A DNA stretch of 64,000 nt from an uncultured Collinsella sp. Lineage in GTDB: Bacteria; Actinomycetota; Coriobacteriia; Coriobacteriales; Coriobacteriaceae. Each line of letters opens with the position of its first letter. The first letter of the stretch is position 1. The translations under genes were made by a program, and so were the position numbers. This document shows, piece by piece, positions 34,182 to 41,860 of the stretch. Where the stretch lies: positions 61,445-125,444 of the forward strand of contig CAKUFD010000008.1 in NCBI GenBank assembly GCA_934647195.1, given 5' to 3'. Under the pieces are notes generated by a model. That model made no database searches and was not told where the DNA came from. It saw only the letters and a program-made list of their open reading frames with translations.

Positions 34182-35241
34182 TTGGACGCTTCCGTTTACA
34201 GCGCGCTACCGGTATATGCGCGTGAGCAGAACAACCGGGCTGGAATGCGAGCGCCTTACCAACATCGTGCGCGGTGGGAGCATCACGCGCAAACTGGGTA
34301 CCGATGTGTTCGAAGGTGCATCGCTTGAGTATCGCGGGTCATTCGACATCGGCACCGATCTTATTCGCGTGTATCTGGACGCAACGTTTGAAGATGGGTC
34401 GAATGAGTCGTGTGCGCTGGGAACGTTTATCGTCAACAGTCCTCAGCGCAAAGTCGGCGGCGGCGAAGACGGCGGGTCCCTTGTGCTCGACGGGCGCTTG
34501 CAGGAGCTCGCGGACACGGATTTTCTCGAGGGATTCTCGCTTCCCGCGGGCACCAACGCCGTCGAGGCGGCTTGCGATATTGTTGCCGATTGCGGTCTGC
34601 GGGTTCAATATGACCCGTGCGATTACCTGTTGGGTGGCACATTGACATTTGGCCTGGGCGATTCTGGCGGCGATGCCAAGAACAAGCTCGAGGCCGTCAG
34701 CGCGTTGCTTGCCCTCGCGGGCTATAGGAGCTGCCAGACGGATGGCATGGGTACTGTGCTCATGGTTCGCGACCGGTCTGCCGAGCGGCGCTGTGCCAAG
34801 GCCTCCTTTATCGAAGGGAAGAACGCGCGATTCGAGCGCGAGGTGCGTGAGGAGCTCGATCGCTCAAGCGTATGCAACGTGGTCAAGGTCTCGTATTCCT
34901 CACAAGGGGATACCGTTACGGGCTATGCCTACGATGATGACCCCGCATCCCCGTATTCGATTCCGTCGCTGGGGCGCGAGCGCGTGGCCAAGTATTCGTT
35001 TAACGAGTCTGGCACGCAGGAGGTTGCGGACTCAAAGGCCGCGGAGTTGCTGGCGACGCAGCGAAGCGTGCTCAGGCAGGTGACGGTCTCTCATGTTTAC
35101 CAGCCAGTTTCTTGTGGAGACGTGGTCTGCATGCGATATGCGTCGGGCGCCATCTTTGGCAATTTCGAGGTGGCGGAACAAAAGATCTCGCTGGCAGACG
35201 GCTGTCGTGCCACAAGCGTGCTACGGGCGTACGAGCGTTAA
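34174..35241 (+). CDS. Phage tail hub / tail-associated protein
   Basis: A 355-residue protein whose ATG overlaps the stop of the FN3 tail gene. The N-terminus (ADWTLPFTARYRYMRVSRTTG) and the middle (AVEAACDIVADCGLRVQYDP, TLTFGLGDSGGDAKNKLEAVS) resemble the hub-like region of siphophage tail-tip proteins (gp27-like fold), with the repeated VVKVSYSSQGDTVTGYAYDD strand pattern toward the C-terminus. No peptidase catalytic motif was seen. It is followed 10 bp later by the baseplate/fibre gene with a strong ribosome site. The general tail call is safe; the exact part is inferred. Confidence 0.75.
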   Translation: MADWTLPFTARYRYMRVSRTTGLECERLTNIVRGGSITRKLGTDVFEGASLEYRGSFDIGTDLIRVYLDATFEDGSNESCALGTFIVNSPQRKVGGGEDGGSLVLDGRLQELADTDFLEGFSLPAGTNAVEAACDIVADCGLRVQYDPCDYLLGGTLTFGLGDSGGDAKNKLEAVSALLALAGYRSCQTDGMGTVLMVRDRSAERRCAKASFIEGKNARFEREVREELDRSSVCNVVKVSYSSQGDTVTGYAYDDDPASPYSIPSLGRERVAKYSFNESGTQEVADSKAAELLATQRSVLRQVTVSHVYQPVSCGDVVCMRYASGAIFGNFEVAEQKISLADGCRATSVLRAYER

Positions 35242-35251
35242 AGGAGGAGAT

Positions 35252-35995
35252 ATGCAGAGCGATTTGGAAAGCGTGATTGGCAATGGGGCCCGAAAGCTGG
35301 CCCAGGACCTTTTGGGTCAAAAGAACTTGGGCGTCTCTGTTGCTTACGGCTACGTCTCGTGCGTCAACGATGACGGCACGATCGATGTTGAGGTCGAGGA
35401 CGACGAATTCGCATCCCTTCCCGCAACCACGGCCTGCATGGGGGCCAAACCGGGCGACAGGTGCCTTGTCCAGACATACGCCCATCAGTCGACGGTGACA
35501 GGGATTCTCTCGTTGGGAGATTTTCCTGCACGTTCCCTGGACATTGATCTTATCTACCCCGTAGGCGCGATCGTGCAGTTTTGGGATGCACGAGATCCCA
35601 ATGAGCTGTGGCCGGGCACAACCTGGACCGAGGTGACGGGCGTGTTCCTGTATGCACGGTCGACCGGGCGCACGGTGGGAAGCACGGGCGGCGAGGAGAC
35701 CCATGTGCTCTCGACCTCCGAGATGCCCGCGCATACGCATGGTGCGAGCTCCGGCTCCGCCGGCGGCCATAGCCATATGGTGGGATTCGACCTGGACGGC
35801 CAGATGGGCACCACGCGCTGCTCGCCCCATCTTGCGGGCGTATCTGGTGCCGGCAGAACCGTTACGAGCAGCAGCGCCGGCGTGCATACGCACGGAATCT
35901 CGGTGAACAGCACCGGCGTGGGCAGGCGCACAACAACCTGCCGCCGTACCGCGTCGTTTCCATGTGGAGGCGAGTTGCTTGATGACGGATTTTAA
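35252..35995 (+). CDS. Phage baseplate / tail-fibre collar protein with 3' frameshift
   Basis: A 247-residue protein as read. The N-terminus includes a small beta domain (YGYVSCVNDDGTIDVEVEDDE). The C-terminal half is the classic short-fibre tip: YPVGAIVQFWDARDPNELWP, TWTEVTGVFLYA, GGEETHVLSTSEMPAHTHGA and a second histidine cluster AGVHTHGISVNSTG. The expected ending AHNNLPPYRVVSMWRRVA is present, but in the -1 frame from ~35920, stopping at 35980-35982 and overlapping the holin ATG as TGATG. One base missing from GTGGGCAG (35918-35925) explains this. As read, the protein ends in an unrelated RRTTTCRRTASF tail. AAAGGAGG precedes ATG 35252. Confidence 0.82.
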   Translation: MQSDLESVIGNGARKLAQDLLGQKNLGVSVAYGYVSCVNDDGTIDVEVEDDEFASLPATTACMGAKPGDRCLVQTYAHQSTVTGILSLGDFPARSLDIDLIYPVGAIVQFWDARDPNELWPGTTWTEVTGVFLYARSTGRTVGSTGGEETHVLSTSEMPAHTHGASSGSAGGHSHMVGFDLDGQMGTTRCSPHLAGVSGAGRTVTSSSAGVHTHGISVNSTGVGRRTTTCRRTASFPCGGELLDDGF

Positions 35996-36221
35996 ATCAT
36001 GGATTCGGGCGGCGTTCGTCAAGGCTATCAAGGCTACGGCGCAGACCATGATTGCGGCCATTCCCGTGGGGGCCGCGTTTGGAGAGGTGTCGTGGGGCTA
36101 TTGTCTGAGCGTCGCGGGCGTGGCAGCGATTCTCTCGTTGCTTACCAGTCTGGCCACGCTGCCCGTGCTGGACGAGGACGCATCTGCTGCGACGAAAGGG
36201 GATGATGAGCATGTCGAATAG
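35982..36221 (+). CDS. Phage holin, r1t-like
   Basis: A 79-residue membrane protein with two hydrophobic segments (TMIAAIPVGAAFGEVSW and YCLSVAGVAAILSLLTSLATL) and an acidic C-terminus. The pattern SWIRAAFVKAIKATAQ followed by SWGYCLSVAGVAAILSLLTS matches r1t-type holins of Gram-positive phages. It would permeabilise the membrane to let the adjacent amidase reach the wall. The ATG overlaps the would-be stop of the intact baseplate gene (TGATG). It is followed by the amidase with overlap, forming a lysis cassette. Confidence 0.88.
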   Translation: MTDFKSWIRAAFVKAIKATAQTMIAAIPVGAAFGEVSWGYCLSVAGVAAILSLLTSLATLPVLDEDASAATKGDDEHVE

Positions 36222-37122
36222 CTCACTTGTGTCCTATACGAAGATCAGCTCCAACAGTAGCGCGAGAGCGGGCAAAATTTCCAAGATCACCCCGCATCAC
36301 ATGGCCGGCAACTTGAGTGTGGAGACATGCGGGGAGATCTTCTCGCGCCCCTCTCGTCAGGCATCCGCAAACTACGGGATCGGGAGTGACGGCCGCATCG
36401 CCCTCTATGTTGATGAGTCGCGGCGCTCCTGGGTAAGTTCTAGCGCGGCTAACGATCAGCGGGCGGTGACGATTGAGGTCGCTAACAGCTCGCGCGGCGG
36501 CGATTGGCCCGTATCCGCTGCGGCTTGGAACTCCTTGGTGACTCTTTGCGTGGACATATGCCGGCGCAACGGCATTGCACGCCTGGATTGGACGGGCGAT
36601 GCCTCTGGTTCGCTGACGACCCATGATATGTTTGCCGCGACCGCGTGTCCCGGCCCGTATCTCAAGGCGCGCATGCCGCTTTTAGCAAAAGCCGTCAATG
36701 AACGCCTAGGCGCAGGGGTTGTAGCGGCGGGCGGGGGCGCTGGTTCTTCTGCTGCCTTGGCGGACTTAGGCGATCTGGATTACTGGGGACCGCGCTTTTC
36801 CTCTGAGCTCCAGCGGCAGCTTGGCTGCGTGGTCGACGGGATTATCAGCCGTCAGCCGCAGCGGAACCGCAAATGCCTTCCCAATGCAGATACGGCGTCC
36901 TGGGAGTTTTTGCCCTCATGCTCGTTCGGCTCGCCTGTCATTCGCGCTCCTCAAGGCAAGGTGGGCGCATCGGTTGATGGCTGGTGCGGTCCCAACACGG
37001 TCAAGAGTCTCCAGTCGTGGTTATCTTGTCAAATCGTCAAGGTGGATATCGATGGGGTGCTTGGAAAACAAACTTGTCGTGCACTGGGAAAAGCGCTGCT
37101 AAGAGGTGCATTTAGGGGATAG
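36211..37122 (+). CDS. N-acetylmuramoyl-L-alanine amidase endolysin
   Basis: A ~303-residue cell-wall hydrolase of the Amidase_2/PGRP type. Zinc ligands are visible: the first His in KITPHHMAGN (~29), and His and Cys in LTTHDMFAATACPGPYL (~135-150). A Gly/Ala linker (GAGVVAAGGGAGSSAA) leads to a C-terminal peptidoglycan-binding-like region (VGASVDGWCGPNTVKSLQSWL, then VDIDGVLGKQTCRAL), which repeats the DG(x)xGxxT pattern of PGB domains. I prefer ATG 36211 for its spacing from AAAGGGG; ATG 36202 is also in frame. It overlaps the holin gene by 11 bp. It releases particles or phage by cleaving the stem-peptide amide. Confidence 0.92.
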   Translation: MSNSSLVSYTKISSNSSARAGKISKITPHHMAGNLSVETCGEIFSRPSRQASANYGIGSDGRIALYVDESRRSWVSSSAANDQRAVTIEVANSSRGGDWPVSAAAWNSLVTLCVDICRRNGIARLDWTGDASGSLTTHDMFAATACPGPYLKARMPLLAKAVNERLGAGVVAAGGGAGSSAALADLGDLDYWGPRFSSELQRQLGCVVDGIISRQPQRNRKCLPNADTASWEFLPSCSFGSPVIRAPQGKVGASVDGWCGPNTVKSLQSWLSCQIVKVDIDGVLGKQTCRALGKALLRGAFRG

Positions 37123-37339
37123 TTTTAATTGATGGGCGGCTCTGTATCGATGGTGATACCATGAGTATCACTTAGCTGGTAAATCTGTTTTACAGCATGC
37201 ATCGAAACTGGTTTACTTTTGCGAAGTGAAGCGTTGAAACCTACGGAGCATTGCGAGGCGCTCGGGACATCTTGCTATTGTCGCGGGCGCCTTCGATATT
37301 CCCGGTTTTTCGATAAGACGGCATAGCTTGGAGAGAACC

Positions 37340-39250
37340 ATGAGCAAAACCGGCAAGCTTTCGCTTGGAAACCATATCTATCTGTATCGACTGCTGCGCG
37401 ATGCGCTCGGGTGCGGCAAGCAGGCGTTTATGCCCAAGGTGGAGGAGGCGCTCGAGGCCGAGGGCATGAGTGCTGCCGACCTGGGCTTTGACGCTACGCG
37501 CGACCTGCTCGAGGAGCTGGGTGACTTTGTCGAGCTCACCGTGTTCAAGGGCGGACGCGTGTACGCGACCGTTGTGGCGCAGCCTGCATGGGACGAGGCC
37601 CTGGCTGCTCCCGAGAAGAAGGGCGGCGCCGGCGGCAAGTCCTGGAAGAAAAAGAAGGGCGACAAGACCCTCAAGGCCGTGAAGCCCCGGCGCGTCAAGC
37701 GCGAGGAGCCCGTTGTGGAGGTCGAGGCCGAGACTACAGCCGAGGAGCCGCCTGTCGAAGCTGCGGCCGCGTCTGAGCCCGCAACTACCGACATTGCCGA
37801 GGCCGCGGAGGCCGTTGAGGCTGTGGCCGAGGATGCTGCCGGGGCGGCCGTGGAGGCCGCTGAAGACTCCGATGCCGCCGCTCGGGAAGGGGTGCCGCGG
37901 TCTGCGGTCGAGCCCTCCGAGGAAGACGAGGGCCGTCCCGGCATCTCCCTCACGGTGGTCTACGACCCGGATAATGCCAACGCGGGCATCACCACGCTCG
38001 AGCTTGACCCGGAGCGCGAGCCGCAGATCGCTTCCGAGCCGCCTGCCCTGGAGGATGACGGCTCTAGCGAGGAAGGCCCCGTGCCCGCGTCTGATCCCGT
38101 GGCCGACCCTGATCCGGCTGCGGAGTTTGACGCGCCCGAGCGTCCCTCGGCACAGGCTCTGGCCGACTATCCGCATGACTTCGCTGCCGAGGTTCACTGC
38201 CCGGGCCCACAGTTGAGCCTGCTTGCCCGCATGCTGCCCTTTGGATGCGACATCATGCAACTTCTCACTGAGGACTTCCGCATCGCCCGCGGCATGGGCT
38301 CCGTCGTCGGCAAGCGCGCTTGGGCCGCGTTCCCTCTGCGTTATGTGCACGCCGAGGACAATTCTCCCGTGCTCGTGGGCATCCGCAAGAGCTCCGGCTC
38401 CGGCATGGCGTGGGCGATCGAGGACGTCGACGGCATCGATTTGGATTCCGGTGAACCCGCCATTCCCGAGCTCTCCCTCATCGACGGCGGCCCATGGTAT
38501 GCCATCGATCCCGAGCGGGATACCGAGGACGCCTATCTGCTCAATCCGCGCTCGACGTTCGCCACACTCGTTCAGTTCGAGGACCCGGATGCGGCGCTCG
38601 AAGAGATGGCCGACTTCGCCGCTCCCGAGCCCTGGACCTACCCCGAGGGCGTCTCCCTGGCTCAGAGGCTGCTGGTCTTTGACATGCTCTACGACTACTT
38701 GGCCATTCGCTTCTGCCGTGCACTTGACGAGGGGCTACTGGCCGCTGCGGGAGGCGAAGAGCCGGTGTTCATGGCCACGGGCCTGTGCACGCCCAAGATG
38801 GAGCCCATCGCAGCCGTCTTCATGCCCCAGGATTCCGATATTCCGATGAGGTACATCGGCTGCATTGTTCAAGATCCGCTCGAGTCCTACGAGCCGCTTG
38901 CCAAGATCGAACCTGCAGACGCTTCGGTTCTCGCGTCTGGCCGCACCGTCGTTGACGATGCCGGCCTCGACGAGGAAGAGCGCGCGCTGGCGCAGAAGGC
39001 GCTGCTTTTTGCCGCGCGCAACCACCGCGTGGCGACCTCCGTCTACTATCCGCCGCTGGGCCGTACCTTGCTCGCCATCCCGGGCTCTCTCGAGGATGGG
39101 GACGCGCCTACGTTCATCGTGGATGCTGAGGCCGGTGACGATGCCCTGCATATCCGTGCTCTTATCACGGCATCGTGCGCCTACGTGCTTGGGCGCGTCG
39201 TCTCGGATGAGCTACCGCATTGGCTTGTCGAGAGCTTCTTTGCGGCGTAG
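37340..39250 (+). CDS. Large DUF3825-like protein with charged linker
   Basis: A 636-residue cytosolic-looking protein. The N-terminal ~80 residues (NHIYLYRLLRDALGCGKQ through FVELTVFKGGRVYATV) form a compact alpha/beta unit reminiscent of LOTUS/winged-helix modules. A Lys-rich patch (KSWKKKKGDKTLKAVKPRR) and a ~170-residue Glu/Ala/Pro-rich linker follow. The C-terminal half resembles DUF3825: EEMADFAAPEPWTYPEG, LVFDMLYDYLAIRFCRALDE, then FMATGLCTPKMEPIAAVF. Members are of unknown function, possibly RNA-related. GAGAG precedes ATG 37340. It is monocistronic with a terminator at 39281-39318. The 37123-37339 gap upstream shows only an inverted repeat (37153-37171). Confidence 0.75.
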   Translation: MSKTGKLSLGNHIYLYRLLRDALGCGKQAFMPKVEEALEAEGMSAADLGFDATRDLLEELGDFVELTVFKGGRVYATVVAQPAWDEALAAPEKKGGAGGKSWKKKKGDKTLKAVKPRRVKREEPVVEVEAETTAEEPPVEAAAASEPATTDIAEAAEAVEAVAEDAAGAAVEAAEDSDAAAREGVPRSAVEPSEEDEGRPGISLTVVYDPDNANAGITTLELDPEREPQIASEPPALEDDGSSEEGPVPASDPVADPDPAAEFDAPERPSAQALADYPHDFAAEVHCPGPQLSLLARMLPFGCDIMQLLTEDFRIARGMGSVVGKRAWAAFPLRYVHAEDNSPVLVGIRKSSGSGMAWAIEDVDGIDLDSGEPAIPELSLIDGGPWYAIDPERDTEDAYLLNPRSTFATLVQFEDPDAALEEMADFAAPEPWTYPEGVSLAQRLLVFDMLYDYLAIRFCRALDEGLLAAAGGEEPVFMATGLCTPKMEPIAAVFMPQDSDIPMRYIGCIVQDPLESYEPLAKIEPADASVLASGRTVVDDAGLDEEERALAQKALLFAARNHRVATSVYYPPLGRTLLAIPGSLEDGDAPTFIVDAEAGDDALHIRALITASCAYVLGRVVSDELPHWLVESFFAA

Positions 39251-39280
39251 TGCTCCACGCATGGCTTGTTTTTAAATGAA

Positions 39281-39318
39281 AGCCGGGACAGTTTGAGCGT
39301 GAACCGTCCCGGCTTTTT
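39281..39318 (+). terminator. Intrinsic terminator after the DUF3825-like gene
   Basis: AGCCGGGAC (39281-39289) pairs with GTCCCGGCT (39306-39314), followed by TTTTT. Confidence 0.85.
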
Positions 39319-39366
39319 GCGTTTGGCCCGCCCTGTCCGGCCCAAGCTCACAATCAGGATCTAAGG

Positions 39367-39440
39367 GCCTCAAGTAGACAACGGTTTGCGGCCATTAAAG
39401 CCGCAGGTCAAAGGCTTTCGTTTTTTCGTCTACTTGAGGC
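39367..39440. repeat. Structured 74-bp element with 13-bp terminal inverted repeats
   Basis: GCCTCAAGTAGAC (39367-39379) and GTCTACTTGAGGC (39428-39440) are perfect inverted repeats. Inside, TGCGGC/GCCGCA form a second stem and AACG/CGTT a third. It lies between two convergent-gene terminators. It could be a MITE-like or REP-like repeat, or a structured RNA; it is too symmetrical to be chance. Confidence 0.65.
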
Positions 39441-39476
39441 ATTGCGATTCTGTTCAACATTCGCATCGATGCGCTG

Positions 39477-39518
39477 TAAAAAGGCGCCGAGCAGCTTATT
39501 TTGAGCTGCTCGGCGCCT
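39477..39518 (-). terminator. Intrinsic terminator of the minus-strand membrane-protein gene
   Basis: AGGCGCCGAGCAGCT and AGCTGCTCGGCGCCT form a perfect 15-bp stem with a 7-nt loop; on the minus strand it is followed by TTTTTAC. Confidence 0.88.
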
Positions 39519-39524
39519 CGTCTC

Positions 39525-40424
39525 TTACGCTGCGGTTGCTGATTGCGTGGCAGAATTGTTCGAATTGTTCTGTGTGTCGCCCGTGCCATCGGTTTTGCTT
39601 TGGCTGCTCGAGGTGTCTTGTGCGCCCATGCCCCCGGAAGTGGAGCTATCGCTCGATGTTCCGCCCTGGGCGGCATCGCCCGAGGTTCCGCCGCTGCTGG
39701 CGCTTGTGTCGTCGGCCTTGCCGCTGGTGTCGGTGCTCGTCGGGGCGGAATCGGACGCATCAGCGTCCTTGTTGTTATCGCTGGCCGATGCCTGCGCGCT
39801 GTTTCGCGTCGTCGTATCCTCTGGCTGCTCATTCGCGGCGGGCCAGAGGGTATCGATGCGCTGGCCCAGGCCCTGACCAGCGGTGAATAGCCAGATGGCT
39901 CCCGCGCATACGACGACGGCGAGCGCGCCGGCGAGTACGGAGAAGCCGATCACCTTGCGTTGGGTTGCCGCTCGTTCGGCCGCGGCGCGCGCCTGGAGCT
40001 TAGTGGGGGCGATGCGTGCCCCGTAGCGCGCGGGCTGACGATCGTAATAGCCTTGTGCGGCGCGCTCGCTGTAGCCATAACCCGACACATAGGCACTTGA
40101 AGGGCCGGGCCGTTGCGGCTCATGTTTGAGCTTTGCGGCGCCCGCCGAAAGAAAGTGACGATAGACCTGCGAGCTCAGCACGGTCACGATGGAGCTTACT
40201 GCTGCGCCGATCACCGAGCCCGCGATGCCGATATGCGAGGCGAGCGCGACAGAGGTCGCAGCTGCTGCGGCGCCGGCGATAACCTGAGGAATGGAAAGTC
40301 CCTCGAGCAACTTCTCTTTAGGCGCAATCGCTTGGGTTTGTCCGATAAACTGTTCTTGTTCGCGCTGGTAGACACGGGTGCGACGGGTGTCGGTGTAGCG
40401 TTCTTGTGCATTATTGAGGGCCAT
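39525..40424 (-). CDS. Membrane protein with Ser/Thr/Asp-rich extracytoplasmic tail
   Basis: A 299-residue protein of unknown function. The N-terminal ~45 residues are charged. A hydrophobic hairpin follows (PQVIAGAAAAATSVALAS and GSVIGAAVSSIVTVLSS), then a basic, Tyr-rich stretch (YVSGYGYSERAAQGYYDR) and a third membrane span (VIGFSVLAGALAVVVCAGAI, ~residue 180). The last ~90 residues are low-complexity Ser/Thr/Asp/Gly/Asn (for example SDSAPTSTDTSGKADDTSAS), probably outside the cell. GGGAGGAG upstream supports ATG 40424. A strong terminator lies 7 bp beyond the stop. No neighbour suggests a role. Confidence 0.78.
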   Translation of the reverse strand: MALNNAQERYTDTRRTRVYQREQEQFIGQTQAIAPKEKLLEGLSIPQVIAGAAAAATSVALASHIGIAGSVIGAAVSSIVTVLSSQVYRHFLSAGAAKLKHEPQRPGPSSAYVSGYGYSERAAQGYYDRQPARYGARIAPTKLQARAAAERAATQRKVIGFSVLAGALAVVVCAGAIWLFTAGQGLGQRIDTLWPAANEQPEDTTTRNSAQASASDNNKDADASDSAPTSTDTSGKADDTSASSGGTSGDAAQGGTSSDSSTSGGMGAQDTSSSQSKTDGTGDTQNNSNNSATQSATAA

Positions 40425-40644
40425 GGCGGAATTCTCCTCCCGCGGCATAGGTGGTTCGTTTAGGGCTGCGTTTCGCGGTATGCGCGTGGCGCGCACTCGA
40501 TTGTTGTACCCCGGGCCGCGTTTGTGAACGCATTTGCTTGAGTCAACAGAAAGTGCCGACACACGTTAAGAGGCTGTGTTGGTTTTGCATCGCTTCTGTG
40601 AGGGTCTGACTCTTGTGAGCGTAGACTCGAGGTGCTCACTTTGC

Positions 40645-40674
40645 GATAAAAAAGCGCCCGGTTGTCGGGCGCTT
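40645..40674 (-). terminator. Intrinsic terminator after the minus-strand glycosyltransferase
   Basis: AAGCGCCCG (40652-40660) pairs with CGGGCGCTT (40666-40674); on the minus strand it is followed by TTTTTTATC. Confidence 0.88.
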
Positions 40675-40687
40675 GATCACGTGGCTG

Positions 40688-41710
40688 CTATTCGACGGGT
40701 GGCATGGGCTTCCAGGAGGGGTCGGAGAGAATTTTTGCTCCATCTTTCCATCCGCGGCGCAGCGCGGGTACACCGGTCTTGAACGTCTTGTCCACGACGG
40801 CAAGACGGATGAGTTCCTTACAGAAGGTGGCAACGTTGCCCAAACGGAAGAGCACCGGGTTGTAATCGCCGTAGAGCTTGAGATAGCGCGCAAGGAATCC
40901 GCGGTTGCGCATGATGTAGTAGCGGTTGGTGTCGCTGGTGGAGTTGAGCTGGCGCTTGCCGGCGATGTCCCAATTCGAGACCACGCGGGCGCGCTGCAAG
41001 ATGAGGTCGGATACCACGGCGGCGGGGAAGTGCTTGCTGGCGAGATAGCCGTAGCAGGCGTCGTCTCCGTAGATGAAGAAACGCGCATCGGGATAGCCGA
41101 TCTTTTGCACCACGCGGCGGCTGAAGAGGCCGCCTTCAAAGCAGAGCTGATTCATGGGCTTGCATCCGGCCTCTCCCAGATTGGCGGGGGCAACCGGGTT
41201 GGGGATACCCAGGGGCACGATGAGCTGATACTGCCAAAAGAACGCACCGCCGTCGAAATCAAGGCGCGAACCCTGGATTACGTCGTAGCGATCGGTCCAC
41301 TTGGCCAGGCGCGAGATGGCCTGGGGGATAACGAGCACGTCGTCGTCCATGACCCAAAACCATTGGGCTCCTAGCTCGTAGGCGCGTTTGACGCCGGCCG
41401 AGAAGCCGCCAGCGCCGCCCGTGTTCTCAAGCTGCGGGGCGTAGACCACGCGGTCGAGGTTTCCCTTGGCATCCGCTTCGTCATCACGGCCCCAAAGGGT
41501 CGCGCAGCGCTCGTTGAATTCTGCCGCCATCTTTTCGGTGGCGGGAGAGTTTTCGTTATCCACGATCACGATGCGCCAGGGGGCATTGTCGAGCGCGGCG
41601 ATTGAATCGAAGAGGTTCGCGAGCATTTCTTGGCGCTTGTAGGTGACCACGACGAGCGCGAGGCGCTCGATGGGCGATGCATTGGTGCCAGCTGTTTGGA
41701 TTTCGCTCAC
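40688..41710 (-). CDS. Family 2 glycosyltransferase (galactofuranosyl/rhamnosyltransferase-like)
   Basis: A 340-residue GT-A-fold transferase. Visible are the N-terminal LALVVVTYKRQEMLANLFDS, the LENTGGAGGFSAGVKRAYEL donor-site segment, the metal-binding WFWVMDDDVLVIP motif (~residue 110-122), and FIYGDDACYGY as acceptor or general-base region. The N-T-GG-GGF block followed by a DDD-type motif is typical of GlfT/WbbL-like enzymes that build galactofuranose or rhamnose polymers in the envelope. It has its own terminator and is divergent from two further GT2 genes. The donor sugar is unknown. Confidence 0.9.
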   Translation of the reverse strand: MSEIQTAGTNASPIERLALVVVTYKRQEMLANLFDSIAALDNAPWRIVIVDNENSPATEKMAAEFNERCATLWGRDDEADAKGNLDRVVYAPQLENTGGAGGFSAGVKRAYELGAQWFWVMDDDVLVIPQAISRLAKWTDRYDVIQGSRLDFDGGAFFWQYQLIVPLGIPNPVAPANLGEAGCKPMNQLCFEGGLFSRRVVQKIGYPDARFFIYGDDACYGYLASKHFPAAVVSDLILQRARVVSNWDIAGKRQLNSTSDTNRYYIMRNRGFLARYLKLYGDYNPVLFRLGNVATFCKELIRLAVVDKTFKTGVPALRRGWKDGAKILSDPSWKPMPPVE

Positions 41711-41860
41711 GTTTGAAGACCTTTACGACGTTATTTCAGATGGATTCATTATAGAGTCCCTGCGGCGTCTTGAGAAAAATCGCGCATTCCGGTGGTGTCT
41801 GAGAGGCGAGACGCCGCGCCGGCGCGTGCTGGGGCATAGCGGGGTATTATGGAGGCAATC

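Noticed and set aside
37153..37171. Inverted repeat GTGATAC/GTATCAC downstream of the amidase as a terminator
   Set aside because: Only 7 bp with no U-tract; could be a weak operator but nothing supports a terminator.
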